NCBI GenBank assembly: GCA_004297635.1
Contig: SCUQ01000234.1
Span: forward strand, 1-5,631
DNA length: 5,631 bases
Source: Rhizorhabdus sp.
Lineage (GTDB): Bacteria > Pseudomonadota > Alphaproteobacteria > Sphingomonadales > Sphingomonadaceae
Direction: 5' to 3'
Positions 1 through 4,791 of the stretch are shown here, piece after piece (positions within the stretch are counted from its first letter, which is position 1; every line of letters starts with the position of its first letter). The position numbers and the translations under genes are program-made. The notes beneath the pieces were generated by a model. That model was given only the letters and a program-made list of their open reading frames with translations. It was not told the DNA's origin and searched no databases.

Positions 1-1
1 C

Positions 2-79
2 TGGAACCAGCCCTATACGTTCAGCCCTTACGGCTTCAACGGCGGCTATTACTACGCCCGCATCACCCTAAAATTCTGA
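2..79 (+). CDS. TonB-dependent receptor, C-terminal fragment
   Basis: This is the 3' end of a gene whose start lies outside the window. The frame gives 25 residues ending in NGGYYYARITLKF and a TGA stop. The alternating aromatic/polar pattern with a terminal phenylalanine is the last beta-strand of an outer-membrane barrel, the signal recognised by the BAM complex. The ending with PYGFNGG followed by YYYAR closely resembles the C-termini of sphingomonad TonB-dependent receptors, which import scarce or large solutes using energy from TonB-ExbBD. The piece is too short to identify a substrate. It lies 88 bases upstream of the amine oxidase on the same strand, so it may supply that enzyme's substrate, but a hairpin-forming palindrome separates them. 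An outer-membrane porin or another barrel protein is the alternative. Confidence 0.75.
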   Translation, partial: WNQPYTFSPYGFNGGYYYARITLKF

Positions 80-93
80 TCATATGAATGGGC

Positions 94-117
94 CGGGTGC
101 GAATCGATTCGCACCCG
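94..117. terminator. 24-bp perfect palindrome, hairpin terminator or operator
   Basis: The arms CGGGTGCGAA and TTCGCACCCG flank the centre TCGA, giving a perfect 24-bp inverted repeat that would fold in RNA as a 10-bp stem with a 4-base loop. It begins 14 bases after the receptor stop codon, where a terminator is expected. However, the sequence after it is not a run of T, so intrinsic termination would be weak. Because the dyad is perfect, it could equally be a binding site for a dimeric regulator of the amine oxidase cluster, whose start codon lies 50 bases downstream. The sequence alone does not settle which. Confidence 0.5.
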
Positions 118-156
118 ACGCCTATGTTTCCTAGACATGGCAGCAGCACAATCCTG

Positions 157-161
157 AAGGA
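157..161 (+). promoter_or_regulatory. Ribosome binding site of the amine oxidase gene
   Basis: AAGGA lies 6 bases before the ATG at 168 and only 3 bases before the ATG at 165. The normal spacing favours 168, which would shorten the protein by one residue. Either start keeps the Tat signal intact. Confidence 0.55.
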
Positions 162-167
162 TGGATG

Positions 168-1772
168 ATGGGCAAAACCGAGATGGGCATGGCCACGGGC
201 AGCCTGACCCGCCGTTATTTTCTCGAAAAACTCGGACGAATGGGCGGCACCGCGATGCTGCTCGCCGGCATGGACGCGCTGGGCTTCGGCATCGGTTCAG
301 CGCTGGCGGCACCGCCGAAGCTCGAAGGCAAGCCGAAGAAGAACAAGGTGGTCGTGCTCGGCGCCGGCAATGCCGGCCTGGCCTCCGCCTATGAGCTGAC
401 CCAGGCAGGCTATGACGTCACCGTCATCGAGGCGCGCAGCTTCGCCGGCGGCCGCGCGCAGACCGCGCGCAAGGGCTTCAGCCTGACCGAGCTGGGCGGC
501 ACCACCCAGACCTGCGATTTCGACGAAGGCCTCTACATCAACCACGGCCCGTGGCGGATTCCCTATCACCACCACACGACACTCCATTACACGCGCAAAT
601 TCGGTGTGCCGCTGGAGCTGTTCAACAACGACAACGACGCCAGCTTCCTCTATTTCGAGAAGGGCAAGGGGCCGCTTGCCGGAAAGCCCGTGCGCAAGCG
701 CGAGGCCGTCGCCGACATGCTCGGCTACAGCTCCGAAATCCTGGCCAAGCTGTCGCAGCAGGGCGCGCTCGACAGCCGGATGGGCGCCGAGGACAAGGAG
801 AAATTCCTGGAGTTTCTGGTCGAGTTCGGCGCGCTGTCGAAGAAGGACCTGAGCTATACCGGCACGCCCGGCCGCGGCTTCATCGTCGATCCCGGCGCGG
901 GCACCAATCCCGGTCCCGGCACGCCTTCGGTACCCCACAAGCTCGACGACCTGCTCGACAGCGGGCTTTGGCACATGGTCCACGGCATTTCCGAATGGGA
1001 TCAGCAGCGCACCATGTTCCAGCCGGTCCAGGGCATGGAGCAGATCCCCAAGGCGATCGCCAGGCACCTGCCCGACGGCATGATCCGCTTCTCCACCGAG
1101 GTCCAGCGTATTCGCCAGAGCCCCAAGGGCGTCATCGTCGAGGTCGTCCGCGACGGCCAGCCCGAGACGATCAAGGCCGACTGGTGCATCTGCACCATTC
1201 CGCTGTCGGTGCTGAAGACGATCGACCATGGCCTGTCGCCGGCCTTCGCCGCAGCCATGGCGAAATGCGCCTATGCGCCGGTCGGCAAGATCGGCCTGCA
1301 GATGAAGCGCCGCTTCTGGGAGGAGGACCATTCGATCTATGGCGGGCATGTGTTCTGCGACAATCCCGACATCAACAACATCGCGCTGCCCTCGACCGGC
1401 TGGCAGGGGCAGAAGGGCGTGCTGCTCGGCTATTATAATTTCGGGCCCAATGCCGCGAAGGTCTCGGGCAAGTCGCCCGCCGACCGCGCCGCGATGGCGG
1501 TCGATTACGGCCAGAAGATCTTCCCCGCCTATAAGGAAAGCTACGAGACGAGCTTCTCGGTCGCCTGGCACCGGGTGAAATATAATCTGGGCGGCTGGGG
1601 CATGTGGAGCGACGATGCGCGCGCCACCGCCTATCCGGTGCTCACCGAACCCGATGGCCGCATCTACCTCGCCGGCGAGCATATGAGCTATATCGGCGGC
1701 TGGCAGGCCGGTGCCTTCGAGAGCGCCTGGCAGCAGGTTGAACGGCTTCACGCCCGCGCGATGAAAGGATGA
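168..1772 (+). CDS. Tat-exported FAD-dependent amine/L-amino-acid oxidase (flavin monoamine oxidase family)
   Basis: This 534-residue flavoenzyme is predicted to oxidise an amine or amino acid to the imine in the periplasm. The N-terminus carries a twin-arginine signal, TRRYFLEK (residues 14-21), then a hydrophobic stretch and a likely cleavage after ALA (45-47), so it should be exported folded with its FAD. A Rossmann dinucleotide fold follows, with VVVLGAGNAG (GxGxxG at 65-70), an acidic strand end at E88 and the GGR motif at 94-96. The C-terminal FAD motif GEH (503-505) followed by GGW (510-512) is characteristic of the monoamine oxidase/LAAO superfamily. R130, within GPWRIPYHHH, resembles the substrate-carboxylate arginine of L-amino-acid oxidases, which suggests an amino-acid-like substrate (inference). 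The next gene, a c-type cytochrome, overlaps the stop by 4 bases, which favours a dehydrogenase passing electrons to cytochrome, as NicA2 does, over a true oxidase. The adjacent ATG at 165 is an alternative start. The superfamily is secure; the substrate is unknown. Confidence 0.9.
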   Translation: MGKTEMGMATGSLTRRYFLEKLGRMGGTAMLLAGMDALGFGIGSALAAPPKLEGKPKKNKVVVLGAGNAGLASAYELTQAGYDVTVIEARSFAGGRAQTARKGFSLTELGGTTQTCDFDEGLYINHGPWRIPYHHHTTLHYTRKFGVPLELFNNDNDASFLYFEKGKGPLAGKPVRKREAVADMLGYSSEILAKLSQQGALDSRMGAEDKEKFLEFLVEFGALSKKDLSYTGTPGRGFIVDPGAGTNPGPGTPSVPHKLDDLLDSGLWHMVHGISEWDQQRTMFQPVQGMEQIPKAIARHLPDGMIRFSTEVQRIRQSPKGVIVEVVRDGQPETIKADWCICTIPLSVLKTIDHGLSPAFAAAMAKCAYAPVGKIGLQMKRRFWEEDHSIYGGHVFCDNPDINNIALPSTGWQGQKGVLLGYYNFGPNAAKVSGKSPADRAAMAVDYGQKIFPAYKESYETSFSVAWHRVKYNLGGWGMWSDDARATAYPVLTEPDGRIYLAGEHMSYIGGWQAGAFESAWQQVERLHARAMKG

Positions 1773-2203
1773 GAGCGTTGCGCTTCCTGACCTGTCTTCC
1801 CCTGCTGACGGCGGCGATCGCCGCCGTCGCGCAGACCACCCACGCGCCCACCGTCGCGGCGGCGCCCGATCCCGCGCTCGATCCCACCCGCGTTTTCAGC
1901 GAGAATTGCGCCGCCTGCCATCAGGAGGACGGCAAGGGGATCGAGGGCGCCTTCCCGGCCCTGGCAGGTGACAAGTTCGTTCTCGCCGGTCCCGAGCAGG
2001 TCATCCATGTCGTACTCGAAGGACGCGGCGGCATGCCCACCTTCAAGGCGGACCTGACCGACGCACAGATCGCCGCCGCGATCACCCATATCCGCACCAG
2101 CTGGGGCAACAGCGCGGCCCCGGTAGCGCCAGAGACGGTGGCCGCGATCCGCACCGGCGAGGCGCCGAAGCCTGACGCGACGAAGATCATTTCCGCACAC
2201 TGA
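1769..2203 (+). CDS. Exported class I c-type cytochrome, coupled to the amine oxidase
   Basis: This 144-residue monohaem cytochrome c is likely the periplasmic electron acceptor of the preceding flavoenzyme. The N-terminus is a Sec signal peptide (hydrophobic core about residues 6-20, probable cleavage after AVA at 19-21). The haem attachment motif is CAACH at 47-51, and M89 in GGMPTF is the probable distal haem ligand. The C-terminal helix ends in TSWGN, as in the cytochrome subunits of many periplasmic dehydrogenases. The ATG overlaps the oxidase stop as ATGA, which indicates translational coupling. AAAGGA at 1764-1769 runs into that ATG and would be better spaced for an in-frame TTG at 1778, which would remove three residues and keep the signal peptide, so the exact start is open. 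The protein is a paralogue of the cytochrome at 2873. It has no lipobox, so it should be soluble in the periplasm. Confidence 0.9.
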   Translation: MRALRFLTCLPLLTAAIAAVAQTTHAPTVAAAPDPALDPTRVFSENCAACHQEDGKGIEGAFPALAGDKFVLAGPEQVIHVVLEGRGGMPTFKADLTDAQIAAAITHIRTSWGNSAAPVAPETVAAIRTGEAPKPDATKIISAH

Positions 2204-2223
2204 AAACCCGCCCCCAATGGTTT

Positions 2224-2230
2224 AAGGAGA
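2224..2230 (+). promoter_or_regulatory. Strong ribosome binding site fixing a GTG start
   Basis: AAGGAGA lies 5 bases before the GTG at 2236. It is the best Shine-Dalgarno sequence in the window and supports GTG over the downstream ATG at 2248, which would cut the positive n-region of the signal peptide. Confidence 0.75.
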
Positions 2231-2235
2231 TTGCC

Positions 2236-2748
2236 GTGAAGACCAAGATGATCGCAGCCGCCATGCTCGCTGCCGCCGCAGCGATGCCCGCGCTGGCCGC
2301 CCCCGCCCCGATCGACCGGATCGCCAGCCCGGGGCCCGACGGCAAGCCCGGCCTGATCCTGAAGGGTGTCATCGTCCCCGCGGGTTATGAGACCTTCTAT
2401 CTGTCGGGGCAGCTCGCCGATCCGATCGACCCCGCCAAGAAGGAGACGGTCGACGATTTCGGCGACACCAAGACCCAGACCGTCAGCACGCTGAACAAGA
2501 TCAAGGCGCTGCTCGAATCGAAGGGCTATGCGATTGGCGACGTGGTGAAGATGCAGGCCTTCCTCGCGGCCGATCCGAAGCTCGGCAAGATCGACTTCAT
2601 GGGCTTCAACTCCGGCTTCAAGGAGTTTTTCGGCTCGGCCGGCAACCCCAATACGGTCGCCCGCTCCACCTTCCAGGTGGCGAACCTCGTCTCGCCGGTG
2701 TTCCTGGTCGAGCTGGAGGTGACGGCGGTCAAGGCACCGAAGAAGTAG
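2236..2748 (+). CDS. Secreted RidA (YjgF/YER057c/UK114) family protein
   Basis: This 170-residue protein is a Rid-family protein carrying a Sec signal peptide: positively charged MKTK, an alanine-rich core, and probable cleavage after ALA at 19-21. RidA proteins form trimers and hydrolyse reactive imines or enamines to carbonyl compounds and ammonia. The Rid fold is visible from about residue 40, with FYLSGQ (54-59), the helix QTVSTLNKIKALLESKGY (81-98), and the signature VARSTFQV (141-148) followed by VELEV (158-162). R143 aligns with E. coli RidA Arg105 and E159 with Glu120, so the imine-hydrolase arginine is present. Most Rid proteins are cytosolic; export fits a role on the imine made by the Tat-exported oxidase two genes upstream. 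The start is GTG with a strong ribosome binding site, 32 bases after the first cytochrome. The family is clear; the periplasmic deaminase role is inference. Confidence 0.88.
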   Translation: MKTKMIAAAMLAAAAAMPALAAPAPIDRIASPGPDGKPGLILKGVIVPAGYETFYLSGQLADPIDPAKKETVDDFGDTKTQTVSTLNKIKALLESKGYAIGDVVKMQAFLAADPKLGKIDFMGFNSGFKEFFGSAGNPNTVARSTFQVANLVSPVFLVELEVTAVKAPKK

Positions 2749-2770
2749 CGGCGCCGTTCGGCACCGGTCG

Positions 2771-2812
2771 GGCCCCTCCCCTTCGGGCGGGGGGGGCCTC
2801 GTCTTTGCTCTT
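2771..2812 (+). terminator. Intrinsic terminator-like GC hairpin after the rid gene
   Basis: Bases 2771-2780 pair with 2789-2798 in a 10-bp stem (nine GC pairs and one G-U) around an 8-base loop. The T-rich tract TCGTCTTTGCTCTT at 2799-2812 follows directly. The hairpin starts 23 bases after the stop of the RidA-like gene. It could end the oxidase-cytochrome-rid transcript or only attenuate it, since a cytochrome on the same strand starts 60 bases further on. The tract is not a pure T run, so termination may be partial. Confidence 0.55.
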
Positions 2813-2861
2813 GCAGCCGGCGTCGCGCCGTCCCACCTTCGCCATCGGAGGAGACTGGATC

Positions 2862-2865
2862 GGAG
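2862..2865 (+). promoter_or_regulatory. Ribosome binding site of the second cytochrome
   Basis: GGAG lies 7 bases before the ATG at 2873. A longer purine-rich match (GGAGGAGA) at 2847-2854 is too far upstream to serve this start. Confidence 0.5.
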
Positions 2866-2872
2866 CAACGCC

Positions 2873-3214
2873 ATGCGCCTGGCCATCGCCGCAGCTTTTC
2901 TCGCCACGCCCGCCCTCGCCGCTCCCGATCCCGCCAAGATATATGCGGAGAATTGCGCGCGCTGCCACCAGCTCGACGGCAGGGGACTGGCCGGCGCCTA
3001 TCCCGCGCTGGCCGGCGACAAGATCGCCGCCGGCCCAGCGGCAGCGGCGATCCGGCTCGTCCTCGACGGGAAGGGCGAGATGCCGGGCTTCGGCAACCGC
3101 ATGACCGACGAGGAAATGGCCGCCGCGCTCAGCTATGCGCGCAACAGCTGGGGCAATATGGCCGGCCCGGTCAAAGCCGAGGATGTCGATCGAGTGCGCT
3201 CGGCCCGGAAATGA
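2873..3214 (+). CDS. Second exported class I c-type cytochrome, paralogue of the first
   Basis: This compact 113-residue monohaem cytochrome c has a Sec signal peptide (residues 1-16, cleavage after ALA at 14-16), so the mature protein is under 100 residues. The haem motif is CARCH at 28-32, and M70 in GEMPGF is the probable axial methionine. It shares the framework of the cytochrome at 1769: ENCA, CHQ, PALAGDK, the MP ligand loop and NSWGN, with roughly half of the core residues identical. It lacks the longer linker after the signal peptide and the C-terminal tail of its paralogue. It probably belongs to the same electron-transfer module, perhaps as a second carrier between the first cytochrome and the terminal oxidase, but the hairpin upstream suggests separate or reduced expression. 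It ends exactly against the stop codon of the opposing transpeptidase gene. Confidence 0.88.
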   Translation: MRLAIAAAFLATPALAAPDPAKIYAENCARCHQLDGRGLAGAYPALAGDKIAAGPAAAAIRLVLDGKGEMPGFGNRMTDEEMAAALSYARNSWGNMAGPVKAEDVDRVRSARK

Positions 3215-3721
3215 TCAGACGATCTCGACCACGTCGCCCGGCGCCAGCCGCGCCAGCAGCTCGAGCAGCGCCGCCTTGCCGATCGCGACGCAGCCCTCGG
3301 TCGGGCGGCCTTCGCTGCAATGGAGGAAGATCGCGCTGCCCATGTCGGGCATCGGCGGCGCATCATTATGCCCCAGGATGACGATCACGTCGTAGAGACC
3401 GTCTTCGCGCTCCAGCCGCTCGGCCGAGTGCCCGTGCGGGTGCCGCACCGGTCGGTTATATTCGGGATCGGCCGCCGCGTCCGACCAGCCGTCCGCCGGG
3501 CGTGTCCAGCGCCACGGCAATGTCATGCCCGCGGGCGGCGCGGCGCGGCCGGGGCGGAACAGCACCGCGCGGATCGGCCAGCGGCCACGCGGCGTCATCC
3601 CATCGCCCTCGCGCTTGGCCTCGGCCGCGCAGGCCCCCGATCGGCCGATCTCGCAGGCGATCGTCGCGCCGTCCGGGCCAGTCAGCGTCCGCGCGATGCT
3701 ATCGACGCGGACGATGCTCAC
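3215..3721 (-). CDS. YkuD-type L,D-transpeptidase family protein
   Basis: This 168-residue protein has an L,D-transpeptidase catalytic domain. The family forms 3-3 peptidoglycan cross-links, attaches proteins to the wall or trims such bonds by way of a catalytic cysteine. The YkuD features are a glycine-rich start with GRSG (26-29) and KREGDGMTPRG (36-46), H118 in GHND, and the active-site block with H134 in FLHC and C144 in PTEGCVAI. This matches the H...(S/T)xGC pattern, with C144 as the expected nucleophile. It is most like the single-domain COG3786-type proteins. No signal peptide or membrane segment is visible after the start, which is odd for an enzyme acting on the cell wall. The start is GTG, overlapping the ribA stop as GTGA, so it is translated with ribA; no strong Shine-Dalgarno sequence precedes it. 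The fold is well supported, the precise reaction less so. Confidence 0.85.
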   Translation of the reverse strand: MSIVRVDSIARTLTGPDGATIACEIGRSGACAAEAKREGDGMTPRGRWPIRAVLFRPGRAAPPAGMTLPWRWTRPADGWSDAAADPEYNRPVRHPHGHSAERLEREDGLYDVIVILGHNDAPPMPDMGSAIFLHCSEGRPTEGCVAIGKAALLELLARLAPGDVVEIV

Positions 3722-4791
3722 AGCACATGCCCGGTGCGGTCGCGCTTGGTGGCCAGATAGGCGCTGTTGTGCGGGTTCTCGCCCATCTTGTGCGCGACCC
3801 GGTCGACCACCTCGATCCCGGCGCCCTCGAGCCCCGCGACCTTCTGCGGATTATTGGTCATCAGCCGCACCTTGCGCTGGCCAAGCAGCGCCAGCATCCG
3901 CGCCGCGACCCGGAAATCCCGCTCGTCGACGCCGAAGCCGAGCCGCAGATTGGCATCGACCGTATCGAACCCCTGATCCTGCAGGGCGTAGGCACGCAGC
4001 TTGTTGATCAGGCCGATGCCGCGCCCTTCCTGACGCAGATATAGCAGGATGCCCCAGTTGGCGTGGGTCATCGCCGACAGCGCGCCGGCGAGCTGAGGCC
4101 CGCAATCGCATTTGAGCGAACCGAGCACATCGCCGGTCAGGCATTCGCTATGCAGACGGACGAGCGGCGGGGAGCCGTCCGGGGCGCCGATGATCAGCGC
4201 GACATGCTCGGCGGCGTCGGCGACGTGACGGAAAGCGACGATCTCGGCCTTTTCGCTGACCGCGACCGGCAGCCGCGCCCGCGAGGCGATGACGAGGTGC
4301 GCCGGATCTTCATAGGCGTCGATCTGATCGGCCGACACCTCCGCCTCGACCGGCCCGTCCGCCTTGACGAACAGTGCGGGCAGCAGCCCCGCCAGCCGTG
4401 CCAGCCGAAGCGCCGCCTCGGCCGCGAGCGGCGCCGTCACCGCCATCGCGCGGAACGGCCCCTTCAGCGGCGTCGCCAGATCGCGTACCGGATCTGCCAG
4501 CGCCACCGCGACCGGCAGATCGAGCCAGGGAACCCGCTCGATCAGCGCCGGGCTCGCCGGGCTCGCCGCCTCGCGCTGGTTGGCGAGGTTCAGCGTCGCC
4601 GCCCGCGCGGCCGAGAGCAGCACGTCGGCGGGCGCATCGCCATCGAAGGTGGCCAGGCTCGCATCCTGCGCGGTCTCGATCGCAAGCGCGATCAGACGCT
4701 CGCCACCCGCCGAGATCGCGACCGGCCAGCCCCGCTTGAGCGCATCGATCGCGCGGGCGGCGTCGCGCGCCGCGGAGCCCCCGATATTCAC
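3718..4791 (-). CDS. ribA: GTP cyclohydrolase II with degenerate RibB-like N-terminal domain
   Basis: This 357-residue cytosolic enzyme catalyses the first step of riboflavin synthesis, in which GTP gives 2,5-diamino-6-ribosylamino-4(3H)-pyrimidinone 5'-phosphate, formate and pyrophosphate. The C-terminal GCHII domain (about 175-357) is complete. Zinc ligands C217, C228 and C230 lie in SECLTG and KCDCG. YLRQEGRGIGL is at 251-261, and Y268, D289 and R291 align with E. coli RibA Tyr105, Asp126 and Arg128. The first 170 residues match the outline of DHBP synthase (RibB), with AIDALKRGWPV at 14-24 and LARLAGLLPA at 130-139. The acidic DDEDREN-type catalytic loop is replaced by SAGGERL, so the RibB activity should be lost. 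The GTG start at 4791 overlaps the xthA stop as GTGA; a longer reading from 5016 would run through xthA and is not credible. A separate ribB would be needed elsewhere in the genome. Confidence 0.93.
   Translation of the reverse strand: MNIGGSAARDAARAIDALKRGWPVAISAGGERLIALAIETAQDASLATFDGDAPADVLLSAARAATLNLANQREAASPASPALIERVPWLDLPVAVALADPVRDLATPLKGPFRAMAVTAPLAAEAALRLARLAGLLPALFVKADGPVEAEVSADQIDAYEDPAHLVIASRARLPVAVSEKAEIVAFRHVADAAEHVALIIGAPDGSPPLVRLHSECLTGDVLGSLKCDCGPQLAGALSAMTHANWGILLYLRQEGRGIGLINKLRAYALQDQGFDTVDANLRLGFGVDERDFRVAARMLALLGQRKVRLMTNNPQKVAGLEGAGIEVVDRVAHKMGENPHNSAYLATKRDRTGHVL

Noticed and set aside
118..156. Sigma-70-type promoter upstream of the amine oxidase
   Set aside because: I looked for spaced -35 and -10 elements and found none that I could defend; sphingomonad promoters are poorly predicted by eye.
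161..394. Small plus-strand open frame starting at ATG 161
   Set aside because: It is out of frame with the flavoenzyme, which starts at 165/168 with a Tat signal. Its arginine-rich translation is a shadow product.
297..1751. Long open frame of 484 codons on the minus strand, antisense to the flavoenzyme gene
   Set aside because: It mirrors the oxidase codon positions; such antisense openness is expected from GC-rich third positions. Its translation is low-complexity, rich in G, A, L and R, with no recognisable domain, and the plus-strand gene is unmistakable.
1787..1798. Lipobox at Cys9 in the first cytochrome's signal peptide
   Set aside because: The cysteine is too close to the N-terminus, lies inside the hydrophobic core and is preceded by T where G, A or S is expected; an ordinary signal peptidase I site follows.
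1921..2937. Minus-strand open frame of 338 codons across the cytochrome, RidA and hairpin region
   Set aside because: It crosses several confirmed genes and an intergenic hairpin, begins inside the second cytochrome, and shows no family motif.
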